Assembly: GCF_026213295.1 (NCBI RefSeq)
Contig: NC_079418.1
Location: 6,076,479 to 6,140,478 of the forward strand
Direction: 5' to 3'
Length of the DNA: 64,000 nucleotides
Source of the DNA: Gadus chalcogrammus
Lineage: Eukaryota; Chordata; Actinopteri; Gadiformes; Gadidae
Shown: in pieces, positions 1 to 16,745 of the stretch
How the letters are laid out: each line of letters starts with the position of its first letter
How positions within the stretch are numbered: the stretch's first letter is position 1
Made by a program: the position numbers and the translations under genes
Notes under the pieces: generated by a model
What the model was told of the DNA's origin: nothing
Databases searched by the model: none
Seen by the model: only the letters and a program-made list of their open reading frames with translations

Positions 1-454
1 TTATCGGGAAACTGGGCCCATTCCCAGTCCAGTTGCGGATCTATTTGTGTTGGCGGGGCCAAATAAATCATTTGATAAACAAACAAATCAAAATCAATTG
101 TTGCTTATGACTGTTAACCAGTAAATTGTGCTTGTAGAACTGTTTTCTAAAAGCAATATCACCCTTGATTATTATTTTTATTATTATCATTATTATTGTT
201 ATTATCGTGATTATCTTTGGCAGTTTTGCCTACGGCCCCGTACCTACGACCAAACCACAGCCATGCTGATTTTCAGTATAACAGCACGACCTCGAGTGTG
301 ATATTGCTTAATTATCAATCTGTATATATATATGTATTTGTTAACAATATCTACTCATTTATGAACATATTTATATCCATGCTTTGCCAAAACGTTTTTT
401 TCATTCAGAGGTCATGCCAATAAAGTTTTATTGAATTTCCTTGAAAAAAGCGAG
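1..454. other. Intergenic DNA, nothing recognised
   Basis: Short ATT repeat near 170-205; no coding signal. Confidence 0.4.
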
Positions 455-485
455 AGAGCGAGAGCGAGAAAGACAACGAGAGAAT

Positions 486-517
<32 letters not shown>

Positions 518-552
518 CACACAGACAGACAGACAGAGAATGAGGGAGAGTT

Positions 553-609
<57 letters not shown>

Positions 610-705
610 GAACGAGAGAGAGAGAGAGACAAACAAACAGAGAACGAGAGAGAGAGAGACAGACAGACAGACAGAGACAGACAGACAGACAGAGAACGAA
701 AGAGA
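455..705. repeat. (GA)n and (CAGA)n microsatellite
   Basis: Alternating GA and ACAG tetranucleotide tracts; the open frames here are low complexity. Confidence 0.95.
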
Positions 706-1479
<774 letters not shown>

Positions 1480-1708
1480 AACAATAAATAGTAATAATAA
1501 AAAATATAAAGATATAAAAAGTTTTAAAAATGGAGATAAGGACAAATTTAAATTTAAATAGTTGTATAGGTAAAGTACAATTCTACACTACATCAGTGCG
1601 GTTAGTTTTATTACCTTTTTTTGCTAACAAATGGAAATCAGACAAATCAGGTTGTCTGGCTTTCCTTTTAGAAGATACACTTGGCCACTGTTCGGTCTGG
1701 AGGTGAAA

Positions 1709-1948
1709 TTATGGTATGGCTGCTGAAGTGAGCGTAAAATATTCCACGTTGTCCGAACAGGATTTGGAAATAATCCTGCAGTCCGTGCACCAGGATTGTT
1801 TGACGTAGATGACCGTTCCACCTCCCCGGGTTTTGCCGCTATCCCTAGCGCTCCGGTCCCCCCTGAAGACCGTATATCCGTCCAGTGTCACAGCCTCGTC
1901 AGGTGACTTTTCCCCAGCCATGTCTCGCAGAAACACAACAAGGTGCAA
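1709..1948 (-). pseudogene. LINE endonuclease fragment
   Basis: EAVTLDGYTVFRGDRSARDS then GKTRGGGTVIYVKQSWCTD matches the middle of an APE-type endonuclease of fish non-LTR retrotransposons. Another piece of the same domain type lies at 3170-3275 on the same strand, with a different LINE fragment between them. Confidence 0.65.
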
Positions 1949-2136
1949 TCCTGGATGTCCTTCTGCATGGATATCCCATGGACATAATCAAGGATGGACC
2001 ACGGACTGGAAAATGGCCGCCCATTCATTCTTATACAAACTGCTCAGCGGCACAGGGTAACATACAGGAGCGATTTGCTTCCGCGTTATGGGGCCAAGAC
2101 ACGTGGCCTAGTCCGTGACGTACCGGATGCAGAGAT

Positions 2137-2745
2137 CTTCTTCTTCTTCTTGTTTAGTGGCGGATCATAGTTTTTCCCCATATACCGCCACCTACTTGGC
2201 AAATGATACTTAAAATCATAAAAATAAATTCAAAAAAAAAAAAAAACTGACGAAACAAAATAAACAAAATAAAACAAACAATAGAAATTAATAAATAAAA
2301 AATATATATACTTAAGGTTAAATTCTTCTAATTAGGTTAGTATCTTTTAGCTAATTTATCAGCAATTTCATTGCCATTTATTCCATGGTGGGCTGGAATC
2401 CAACAGAACTGAATAACTAAACCAAGGCTTATAATATTTAAAAGAAGATGCTTTACCTCTATCACCAAATCTTCACGTATTGAATTATCTGTTATAAAAC
2501 TTTGTAGTACTGCCATAGAATCAGTACATATCACTGATCTAAGAGGTTTAGTATCTACAACCCATCTAAGAGCGGTTATTATTGTGGCCATCTCGATTGA
2601 GTATACTGATAAAGTCACCCACTCTATATCCATATCCTTTTTCAAATTCTGGAATATATATGCCAATACCACATTGTCTTTGGATCTTTTGAATAAATGG
2701 ATCAATACATGATGAATCACAATGATCGCAAGCAGAGGACCATGA
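2137..2745 (-). mobile_element. 3' fragment of an I/Nimb-type LINE with RNase H and GAA tail
   Basis: The frame at 2337-2720 encodes an RNase H piece: SVYSIEMATIITALRWV, VICTDSMAVLQSF and CWIPAHHGINGNEIADKLAK. It is followed (leftward) by a 3' end with a GTGGCGGTAT motif and a run of GAA (TTC on the plus strand, 2140-2152). RNase H after reverse transcriptase plus a GAA tail fits the I/Nimb clade. The reverse transcriptase is missing. Confidence 0.7.
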
Positions 2746-3109
2746 GAGTTATTGAGCAGCAGATGAACCAGTCCAAAAATCGGACACGTTAACGGAGCAC
2801 TGAACTAGGCCCTCTCGGATGCCATTTGTTTCACTACGACTCCTTTCAGCTGCACACCCCTCTTTCCCAGCGAGATAACGGCTAATAAAACGCTTCAGGT
2901 GGCGTTTTGAAAAGAAAAAACGTAATTTTTTTTAGGACATGGCATGAAGGTAATTATGAGCCTTTGATTGATATCCAGACATTTTTTGCGGAGACACATT
3001 CCTGTTCCCCACTTGTATTGGAGTGGACGGCGATATCTACTTCTGGGCCACATGAAATGACGGACCCCCGTCCACAGCCAGCTTAAACAGCTGATATACC
3101 AGGCTTGGC

Positions 3110-3275
3110 CTCTGAGCACTGGTGGATTGCAGAAGTATGCACTGCTCCTGGGGGCCTGGGATATCCTTACATGAAGCTCATCCATTTTGTTTCCCAAAGA
3201 CTGGACGTTCGCGAACAGTATGATCGGGAGAGTTAGCCTCCCTATGCTGGCCAAACGCCCGAGCCTTCGCTGCAC
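3110..3275 (-). pseudogene. LINE endonuclease start fragment
   Basis: RLTLPIILFANVQSLGNKMD then ELHVRISQ is the typical beginning of an APE endonuclease domain (N-V-Q-S-L-x-N-K-x-D-E-L). It degenerates after about 3150. It may belong to the same element as 1709-1948. Confidence 0.6.
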
Positions 3276-5237
3276 TCCTCCCCGTCTACCGCGTCTCCGC
3301 TACGGGCAGTTGTGGGTGGGAGAGCTGCCTGCCGGTGGTTGGCATGGCGATGCGATGAGTAGCTCCGGGTAATCGCTCAACGTACTCGGGTCAAACAGGC
3401 CAGAATTACTGCGCTCTCTCAGTATCAGTAAGTTCGCCCGGTCGTATGTGATGTTTAGGGACAGTTTGATTGCCATAGTCGGCACTAAAAGCGAGAAAAA
3501 CATAAAAGACGCAACTTGGAGACCCGAAAATGTGTGTGATCTAATGTGTGTGAATACTAGTCGGCGCTCTAGCAGAGAGAGCCCAGAGTGAGGGGGAGAG
3601 AGGGGGAGAGAAGGGGCTACTTTGTCGCCTTCAAAAAACAAACACACACACTCACAGAATGTCAGGTCCGCAACTCAAACAACAGATGTATTACGTGGTT
3701 ATTGCTTTTCATCTGCTGTTCTTCTAATAAAAGAACAGGTTGCGCAACAACAGGAAGAACGAGAACAACATCAGTTGAAAACAATCACACACACACACAC
3801 GCACACACAATGAACCCCAACACACACACCCAAAACAAACACACTTATACATACACGCACATCAACTCCCCCTCACACACACAGATCACACACACATCAA
3901 CCTCCGACATACACACAGACACACACACAATCAACCACCAACACACCCACACACAGACAATCAAGAACCAAAGCGCGCACACAAACAACCACTAACACAC
4001 ATACACACACATACACACACTAATTTAAAGAGACTGTTGTAAGTCAGAGCTTAAACATCAGTAGACAGAAAGTAAGACAGATTCATGTCTTACTTCGTAA
4101 ATGGCATCAAGTCAAAGATGATCACATTAGTTAATTGCGCTGGCATTAACAAATTTACTTTGCAGTGGAGATCTCAGAGTTCTGAACTCGAGGTCACGTT
4201 GGCCAAAAGGAGTGCAGACTAAGTAATGTTCTCGCCTGCCCAGCCAATAGGCAACGCTTACCACAATGTCCCCCCCCCTCCCAACTGTAAAATTAACTTG
4301 AAAAGTTTGCCGAAAAGTTAGGATAATTGCCCAAGTCATATTTTAAGGTTCATCTTGTATTTAGCTTTAATACAAGATTAATTAATAGATGACTTGACGA
4401 TGGCAGATATTGATTATGGATTGTAAAAAGCACACTGATTGGCTTAGCATGTAACGTATGAGGCGCAGTAAATCTGCTGAATTGGCCAGCAAATTTGGCT
4501 AAAATATGACTTAGGAAATTATGCTATGAGGCTAACAATATCAATTATGCTATGAGGCTAACGATTTCGATTCAGGGCGTTTAGCAGATGCTTTAATCCA
4601 AAGCGACCGACAACGGTTCACACAACCATTCACACATCACAGTGGAGTCGACCCCTCAATGCAACAGCCAAATGTACACACATTCTCCCGTTCATACACA
4701 CATTCACCCATTCATACACCCATTCACACAGACACACTCACCTATTCATAGTCACCAAAAATTGACCTTTACAGTTGAACAATTAAAGAAAAAAGATATC
4801 ACATAAAATAAACATCTTGCACCTTAAATATCTCAAAAGGGCTACCACTAAACATGTTCGGTCCCATACCCTAATAATCCTTCTGTCTCCAAGATTCTTG
4901 AGAGAAACTAAAGGATACAGGCTAACCCCTGCAGTTGCTTCTACTTCCATTGACAAATGACAACACTACAATCCCGTAATAACCCTCACGCTTTTCCATT
5001 CCGTCTCCCCAATGCAATTGAGAAACGACAGGTTCAGGGTACGAATAATCAAACTCAGATCAAAATCGGCCTGTAATAGAACGCGATCTGCAAATCGCAA
5101 AGGCTGCAAAAAAAAAAGAGTTCTTTCAAAACATTTTCTTTTTCCGGGGGGAGATTTGTTGCCGTCACTGACTGGAAATCAGTACGATTTATATTTAATT
5201 TTTTTAACAATTCAATAGTTAAATAAAGATGGTATAA
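3276..5237. other. Intergenic DNA with CA-rich repeat
   Basis: Degenerate CA repeat at about 3785-4020, CATTCACACA-type repeats at about 4617-4745, and TTAGCAGATGCTTTAATCCA at about 4579, a stretch common in fish repeats. A twofold ATTATGCTATGAGGCTAAC repeat lies near 4519-4562. No gene. Confidence 0.5.
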
Positions 5238-6463
5238 TTAATCTGGCTTCCGTCCAAAACACAGCACTGAAACAGCCCTAGTCAAAATCACCAATGACCT
5301 CCTCCTTGCAGCCGACTCTGGATTACTCACCATTCTCATCCTCCTCGATCTCAGCGCAGCATTCGACACCATCTCCCACCCTCTGCTCCTGGACCGCCTG
5401 GCTGGCATTGGGATCACTGGTGCTGCACTCTCCTGGTTTACATCCAACCTCACCGGCCGTCAATTTGTTCAACTAAGCAACCACAAGTCTGGGTGTTCAG
5501 GTGTCTCACTGGGTGTCCCCCAGGGGTCAGTCTTGGGTCCACTCCTGTTCACCACTTACCTCCTCCCGCTGGGCACACTCCTCCGTCACCATGGGGTCCA
5601 TTTTCACTGCTACGCTGACGACACAGGTCTACATCTCCACCAAACCCACCGCTGCCATCCCCCCCACCTCCCTCATCACGTGCCTGGAAGAGATCCGGAG
5701 CTGGTTGAGCAGGAACTTCCTGAAACTCAATGGAACTAAGACCGAGGCCCTGCTCATCGGATCCAAATCCACCCTCACTAAATCACAACACACCCCAGCT
5801 CCACTCATAATCATCGATGGATTCCCAGTACCCTTCTCCTCCAAAGTCAAGAGCCTTGGCGTCATCCTGGACAACACCCTCTCATTCGCACCCCATATTC
5901 ACAACATCACCCGGACTGCATTCTTCCACCTCCGCAACATCGCCAGACTCCGCCCATCACTGACCCAATCCAGCACTGAAATCCTAGTTCACTCATTTGT
6001 CACATCACGCATAGACTACTGCAACGCCCTCCTCACCGGACTCCCCACCAAACTCATCAACAGACTGCAGATCATTCAGAACTCAGCCGCCCGGATCATC
6101 ACCCGCACCAAATCATCTGACCACATCACCCCTGTCCTCATCCAACTTCACTGGCTCCCAGTACACTACCGCATCCAATACAAAACCCTACTCCTCACCT
6201 ACAAAGCTCTCCACAACCTAGCCCCCAGTTACCTCTGCGACCTTCTCCAAGAATACACTCCCTCCCGCTCCCTCCGCTCAACCTCTGCTGGACTACTATG
6301 TATCCCCACATCACGACTCACTACAATGGGTGCCCGGTCATTCAGCTGTTCAGCACCCAGGCTCTGGAACTCCCTCCCCCCACACATAAAACAGTCAGAC
6401 ACCATTACAACCTTCAAGTCACAACTCAAAACTCACCTGTTCAAACTCGCACACAACGTCTAA
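5238..6463 (+). pseudogene. L2-like reverse transcriptase with frameshift just after the YADD catalytic motif
   Basis: First frame (to about 5625): GFRPKHSTETALVKITNDLL, LLDLSAAFDTISHPLLLDRL, GVPQGSVLGPLLF, HCYADDT. Second frame (to 6463): VYISTKPTAAIPPTSLITCL, LNGTKTEALLIGS, SRIDYCNALLTGLP, QIIQNSAARIITR, LHWLPVHYRIQYKTLLLTYK, RLWNSLPPHIK. The break is a loss of two bases in the ACACA after the catalytic block. The rest is well preserved, so inactivation is not very old. Confidence 0.88.
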
Positions 6464-6665
6464 CTGATCACTGTTTTGATTGTTTGTTTGTTTTGTTTAG
6501 TCTTGTTTTTTTTTTTGTTTTTTTTTTATTTATTATGTTTATTTATTTATTTTTTCCACAATGTCTTGTTTTTTTAAACGATGTATGATGACTATATGCT
6601 CTGTAAGGTGACCTTGGGTATCTTGAAAGGCGCCTCTAAATTAAATGTATTATTATTATTATTAT
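5238..6665 (+). mobile_element. L2-like LINE, 5' truncated, with ATT-repeat tail
   Basis: Reverse transcriptase and C-terminal region of a CR1/L2-group ORF2, followed by a 3' end with GGCGCCTCTAAATTAAATGT and a (TTA)n tail at about 6647-6668. The endonuclease and ORF1 are missing. Confidence 0.88.
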
Positions 6666-6668
6666 TAT

Positions 6669-7422
6669 AATATCAATTCTTCTCAACACATCGGCGTGGC
6701 CTAAAGAGCAGTTTATATGTTGACTTCTTCCAGTGTTGTGTCAGTCATACCAAAGAATGATTTATTGACTTTTTTAGTCAATAATACAGAACATAAGGAA
6801 CTCCATAAAATAAAAAATCGCATATTAAATTGCAATCGCAATATTGGTCAAAATAATCGCAATTAGATTGTTTCCCAAAATCGTTGAGCCAACCCCTGCA
6901 GTCTCTTCCATCCCTGGCTATCCTCCCCCGAGAGGCATAACCCAGATTGTGTACATTACCTGCCTTGCGATGCCCGCTAACGCAAAATCAATGCCATCTC
7001 GCTCTTCTTCACCCTCGACAGATGAGTAGGAGGGGATCTCATCACAGAGAGTTAGCTGATTCTGATTAGACGGTATCGCTATCGATTTGTATGAGAAGAA
7101 ATGCGAAGCGAGGTGTAGAACTGGTTTTGGCTGACGTAGAGGTTAGGATGGATGAGGTTTGGAGCTGGCGTATGAATATTCATGATCTTTCACGGATTCT
7201 GAATGCGCTGAATTGAATTGATTTGTGCGAAGAAAACAAATTAGTGCTAGGTCAGTGTTGATGTGAGTTGATGAGGATGCACATTTCTGGAGGAATACAC
7301 ATTAGGAAGGGAATGGTTTGACGCATGGAGTGGTCAACACTCAACAGGTGTTCGCAATCAAACCCATTCCCCCCCGCAAATCCAATGCGCTCCCAACATG
7401 CCAATACTCCCCCTACAGGCCA
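6669..7422. other. Intergenic DNA, nothing recognised
   Basis: No coding signal or repeat structure noted. Confidence 0.4.
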
Positions 7423-7428
7423 GACGCG

Positions 7429-8325
7429 TATGGAGGTAGATTTGTGTCTTTATTATGCAATCAAAAATAATAGGTTTGAGAGCAAAACTTTCCACACTGC
7501 AATCAAAAAATAGGTTTGAGAGCAAAACTTTCCACACTGCAATCAAAAAATAGATTTGAGAGCAAAACTATCGACACTGCAATCAAAAAATGTTTTATTG
7601 CAAGATAAATTAATGTGATAAAAAAATTAATGGGAATCCAAAAGTTTTCTTTGCAAACCCAAAAGTTTTGTTTGCAAATCCAAAAGTTTTGTTTGCGAAT
7701 CAAAAAACTTTGTTTGCGAATCCTAAAGTGTTGCTTGCGAATCCAAAAGCTTTGCTTGCTGTTGAGCTGAATCTCGTGGGCGGGACCTACGCCGAAAGAT
7801 GTAAGACACGTCTCTATTGGTCTCGATCGGAGTGACAGCTTGGCAACATCCACAGTTAGTAACAAAAGAGGGAGCACCCGATTCCCGCTCTGTCTCATCA
7901 TGGACTTCAAAACTCCCTCTCTCGTTACTAACTGTGGATGTTGCCAAGCTGTCACTCCGATCGAGACTGGCCAATAGAGACGTGTCTTACATCTTTCGGC
8001 GTAGGTCCCGCCCACGAGATTCAGCTCAACAGCAAGCAAAGCTTTTGGATTCGCAAGCAACACTTTAGGATTCGCAAACAAAGTTTTTTGATTCGCAAAC
8101 AAAACTTTTGGATTTGCAAACAAAACTTTTGGGTTTGCAAACAAAACTTTTGGATTCCCATTAATATTTTCTTTAGCACATTAATTTATCTTGCAATAAA
8201 ACATTTTTTGATTGCAGTGTCGATAGTTTTGCTCTCAAATCTATTTTTTGATTGCAGTGTGGAAAGTTTTGCTCTCAAACCTATTATTTTTGATTGCATA
8301 ATAAAGACACAAATTTACCTCCATA
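7429..8325. mobile_element. 897-bp fold-back element with 6-bp target duplication
   Basis: It starts TATGGAGGTAGATTTGTGTC and ends with the near inverse. GACGCG flanks both sides (7423-7428, 8326-8331). Two arms of about 430 bp are close inverses around a loop of about 50 bp near 7870-7920. Each arm is built of direct repeats: a unit around CACACTGCAATCAAAAAATA (three times) and a unit around AAAAGTTTTGTTTGCAAATC (five or six times). No coding potential; the mirror-image frames on both strands are artefacts of the palindrome. Confidence 0.88.
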
Positions 8326-8331
8326 GACGCG

Positions 8332-8989
8332 GCACGTCCCCCCACAACCACATAAAGTTAGCTGAGTCTGTATGTCATATGTCGTTTTTTAAACACATAT
8401 GATTAAATCTTATGATTGAGCATCATGCTGAAATCCCAGAACACACAGAACTCAATACTTCAACCACATCAATGAGATGACTCAAAGCCCACACACACAA
8501 ACACACACACACAAACACACAATAACCTCGTAATTCTGCACTATCATGCACCAGCTAGCGTGAAACACGTCACTTTCCAGACGCTCCAGGTTGTTTCAAA
8601 CTCTTGAATTAAACAGAACAGGTGTTACACAATGAACGAAACGAAGTAGATCAGCTGCTGCACTCAAAACACAACCTTGAAATCTCCCGGCGAGCGAGAG
8701 ACTACGGCCTCGCATACGAAAACAGCCCTCGTAATCTAAATGTATATGTAAACAACAGGCCACTAATTAGCCTGTCTGGGCTCCTGTATCCCCTTAAGCT
8801 ACGCAATTACCACGGAAAGTTGAACACATCTTGTTAGCCCAGCCCAGGCAATCCAATCAATTTTTACTTAATTTTTTTTTTTTAGAGAGAAAGAGAGAGA
8901 GAGAGACATCCTTGACATCAAGCACTCCTTGATTTCATAGCTTGATGGCAGCAGTGGCAGCAGGGGCAGCAGCGGCAGCGCTAGCGGAG
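8332..8989. other. Intergenic DNA, nothing recognised
   Basis: Short CA and GA tracts (8490-8520, 8884-8906) only. Confidence 0.4.
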
Positions 8990-9039
8990 GAGCTAAGTGC
9001 TAAGCGGGTCAACGCTCTCATACCAACAGACGCTGAAGT

Positions 9040-9325
9040 GCGGTGGGGAAAAAAGGCAGGGAGGAGCGGAGGGAGGAGGAGGGAGGGGGGAGGTTGAGGA
9101 AGGAGGGGAAAAAAAGAGGATGGAGGGGATGGGGGAGGAGAGAGGGGAGGAGGGGAGAAAAGGAGAATGGAGGGGAGGAGGGGAGAAAAGGAGGATGGAG
9201 GGGAAGGGGGAGGAGGGAGGGGAGGAGGGGAGAAAAGGTGAATGGAGGGGAAGGGGGAGGAGGGAGGGAAGGAGAGAGAAGGATTGAGGAGGATGAATGG
9301 AGAAAGGGGGGAGGAGGGAGGGGGG
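9040..9325. repeat. Polypurine tract of GGGAGGAGGGGA minisatellite type
   Basis: Nearly 290 bases of G/A on the plus strand in imperfect repeats (GGAGGGGAGAAAAGG recurring at about 9141-9240). The pyrimidine strand gives the spurious Pro/Ser frames. Confidence 0.9.
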
Positions 9326-9806
9326 ATAGCATTGCTCGCCGCCGACGAGCTAATTAGCGTGAATATGAAAATAGCAGCTGATTCGGCTAGGGTAAACGCC
9401 TGACCCTCAGGGCCGCGATGTCGAATGATCAAGGCTAATACGCACTAATGTTTACCACAGTATAATCCATTCGGACTGCTGGAAATATGGAATACGCGGC
9501 CCGGGGAAATGTAGCTTGTTTGCTGCGCTGCGGTAGCTCTGTTTGCTACTGTGAGCCTACTGTGAGCCTTTAGGGTGGCGTAGGAGAAGAGAGAGAGAGA
9601 GAGACACACACTCTCACAGACAGAGAGAGAGACAGAGAGACACAGACCGAGACAGACAAAGACAGATACAGAGACACTGACAGACACAGTATTGTTCTCT
9701 CTGCTGAAGGCTTTCGGGAGGCTCCCAGTCTGTGTCTGAGGTAATCTGCCAGTATTAAAATGACCCGGGATGGAAGGGAGGGCATGATTGAATTTCTTAA
9801 GACTGA

Positions 9807-9876
<70 letters not shown>

Positions 9877-10124
9877 GCAAGTGCATTTCCAGTGCACTTG
9901 CACACACATGCACACCAATAGTCCAAAAAAACAACCTATACAAGTTCCCAGAGCACTCAAACACAAACACACTCACACTCACTCACACACACACATACAG
10001 AGCCGCTTGGAATAAACCCAATTTCGCCAGGGTCCCCTCTGTAGCGTGGCCCCTATTGGTCCCCTCACCCCCTGATCACTATAAATCACGTGGTGGCGGC
10101 CGGACTTCAGACCAGACGTCATCA

Positions 10125-10126
<2 letters not shown>
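9326..10126. repeat. GA and (CA)n tracts left of the RLE LINE
   Basis: Degenerate GA/CAGA at about 9586-9690, pure (CA)n at about 9809-9874, degenerate CA to 10000. 10020-10126 contains TATAAAT (about 10080) and could be older target DNA or part of the LINE leader. Confidence 0.75.

Positions 10127-10213
<87 letters not shown>
10127..10213 (+). repeat. (TG)n microsatellite, left flank of the RLE LINE
   Basis: About 87 bp of uninterrupted TG, same sense as the tract at 13662. Confidence 0.95.
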
Positions 10214-14029
<3,816 letters not shown>

Positions 14030-16529
14030 CAACACATTCTCACTCCGAGCGCGTCGATTTTTGACGAACAGTCAGTGACTTTGGCTTCAGTTTCTGACGC
14101 AAAAGGTTACCCTTGTGCTTCTTTTTTCGACGCAAGGGGTTTTCAACTCGTTACAATATAACCCCTTCACGGGGGACCCGATGGTTGCACATAGAGACGC
14201 TTTGAGCATTCATCCAATTGGCTAACAGAGGACCTTGCGCTTCTTTTTTCAACGTAGGGGGTTTTCCACTCATTACAATGTAATCCCTCCACGGCAATAT
14301 ATGAAGCTATGAGCATTCATCCCATTGGCTAACGGAGGACCTTGTGCTTCTTTTTTCGACACAGGGGGTTTTCCACTCATTACAATGTAATCCCTCCACG
14401 GCAATATATGAAGCTATGAGCATTCATCCCATTGGCTAACGGACGACCCGATGGCTGCACATTAACGGCGATTTTACAGGGAAATCTGTGACATTCCTCA
14501 ACACAATTACACCAATGTGTCCTTGTTAATTACACAACATGTATGGGTTAAGGCTATGGGCATCATTTGTCCTGTATTGTGCTTTGATTGAGAGAAACAA
14601 TCGTTTTTTTGATCAGTGTTGGGTAGCTGAGGTCCGTGTTACTATGGCAGAATAAATAATAAATTCATGCATTATCATTCAACTTCAACATGTGTTTTTA
14701 CAGTATAGAGTGGTGGAGGGATGACGCATGTTGGCCAACCCGGAAGTGAGCGTCGCCCTGGGTTCCCTTGACAAAAAGCCAACGGGTTTTTCCATTGGAT
14801 TTTGGATTATTGCAGAAAAACTAGCATGTTTGAAGCACCTCCTCAAAAACTGAAAATAAATAAAAATAACCGTGCTCCAAAGAACGAAATGTAAACCAAT
14901 GCATTCTGAATGGGAGTGTTTCTCAGATTTTTCCATGCTACACAGAACGAAATGTAAACCGCAAATAAACTGGTGGTCTTCATGGTCAAAATATTTTAAA
15001 TATCATTAATCTCCTGAGTGTGTAGGGTGGTATTCTATTTTTTTCAACGGGGCTGCATCCAGTCATTTGACCGTCATGGTTGCTATGGTGGTTGCTATCC
15101 CAAGTGGACTGTCATTTGGACAAATGACAGTCCATTTGGGAAAACTTTTTTTCTCTAAGGGCTAGAACTCCAAATCTCGGATGCCTCGTTCTATGGGCCC
15201 CGGAGAATGTGTGTAAACATTTTAGTATTCCTAGCTATCTCGAAAAGGCCGGAAAAGGGGCGTGACCTCCAACAGTACAGTATAAGACAGAGGTTAGTTT
15301 GTAGTCCCCATTTTTTGTGGGACGGAGGTGTACATTTGTGGCTTAAGGTGTGTAGACACATCTGGCCTGTGGCCACGTTTTTTGAAGTCTGGGGTCAAAA
15401 GGTCAAAAGGAGCCGGCACCACGGCAAATAAAAGTCTTTATTTGCATGGGTTTACATTTCGTTCTGTGTAGCATGGAAAAATCGGAGAAACACTCCCATT
15501 CAGAATGCATTGGTTTACATTTCGTTCTTTGGAGCACGGTTATTTTTATTTATTTTCAGTTTTTGAGGATGTGCTTCAAAGATGCTAATTTTTCTGCAAT
15601 AATCCAAAATCCAATGGAAAAACCTGTTGGCTTTTTGTCAAGGGAACCCAGGGCGACGCTCACTTCCGGGTTGGCCAACATGCGTCATCCCTCCACCACT
15701 CTATACTGTAAAAACAAATGTTCAAGTTGAATGATAATGCATGAATTTATTATTTATTCTGCCATAGTAACACGGTAAATAAATGGCAAAAAATAGGCTG
15801 AGAACAAATTCATATTTATGATATGTTCAATAAAACGTAATCACGGACAAAATATGTTTTTTAGACAAACGTAATTGAGAATGCCGAATAGTTCTCTGGG
15901 AACGTAATTTTGATGAGAAAGGGTTGCTCTGTCAGTTGTCAAAAAAAGCGGACGGACGTGGTCTCTATAGCAACGACCTCAGTTACCCAACACTGATCAA
16001 AAAAACGATTGTTTCTCTCAATCAAAGCACAATACAGGACAACTGATGCTCATAGCCTTAACCCATACATGTTGTGTAATTAACAAGGACACGTTGGTGT
16101 AGTTGTGTTGAGGAATGTCACAGATTTCCCTGTAAAATCGCCGTTAATGTGCAGCCATCAGGTCTTCCGTTAGCCAATGGGATGAATGCTCATAGCGTCT
16201 CTATGTGCAGCCATCGGCTCTTCCGTTAGCCAATGGGATGAATGCTCATAGCTTCATATATTGCCGTGGAGGGATTACATTGTAATGAGTGGAAAAACCC
16301 CTGCGTCGAAAAAAAGAAGCGCAAGGTCCTCCGTTAGCCAATGGGATGAATGCTCATAGCGTCTCTATGTGCAGCCATCGGGTCCCCCGTGAAGGGGTTA
16401 CATTGTAACGAGTTGAAAACCCCATGCGTCGAAAAAAGAAGCACAAGGGTACCCTTTTGCGTCAGAAACTGAAGCCAAAGTCAATGACCGTTCGTCAAAA
16501 ATCGACGCGCTCAGAGTGAGAATGTGTTG
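14030..16529. mobile_element. 2.5-kb palindromic element with 7-bp target duplication
   Basis: Termini CAACACATTCTCACTC (14030) and GAGTGAGAATGTGTTG (ending 16529) are inverted. GTCCATG (14023-14029) and GTCCGTG (16530-16536) flank it, 6 of 7 bases alike. Arms run about 14030-14966 and 15440-16529. Within each arm is a tandem repeat around CATTCATCCCATTGGCTAAC. The right arm has about 200 bp absent from the left (15773-15975). It shares a segment around GAAATGTAAACCAATGCATT in the arms and a central module of about 300 bp (15125-15430) with the giant palindrome at 56359-61544. No transposase. Confidence 0.85.
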
Positions 16530-16639
16530 GTCCGTGCCCCAAAATCGCACCATCCACCTGTGGGGCGCCAATACGTGCCTTTCTCCAAGGACCAATGTCA
16601 GGGATGGACGGAATTGCACCATCCACCTTCATGTGCTCC

Positions 16640-16745
16640 ACAACGTGGATGTTAGCTATTGTCATCGACCATCAACCATTAGCTATCATCGTCAGTACCT
16701 CTTTGGACCACATATTTGGAGGCGTTGCTTATTGATTTACATATA
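16640..16745. repeat. Dispersed repeat of about 200 bp, copy interrupted by the GGGCCCTAT element
   Basis: CGTCAGTACCTCTTTGGACC, then ACATATTTGGAGGCGTTGCT, resumes after the inserted element with GACTGAATTCTAGA at 17963. Its other copies are at about 21255-21480, 22035-22245 and 22735-22960. Confidence 0.7.

Noticed and set aside
7429..8325. CRISPR-like array of short direct repeats
   Set aside because: Eukaryotic context, repeats abut with no unique spacers, and the whole is a palindrome with a target duplication.
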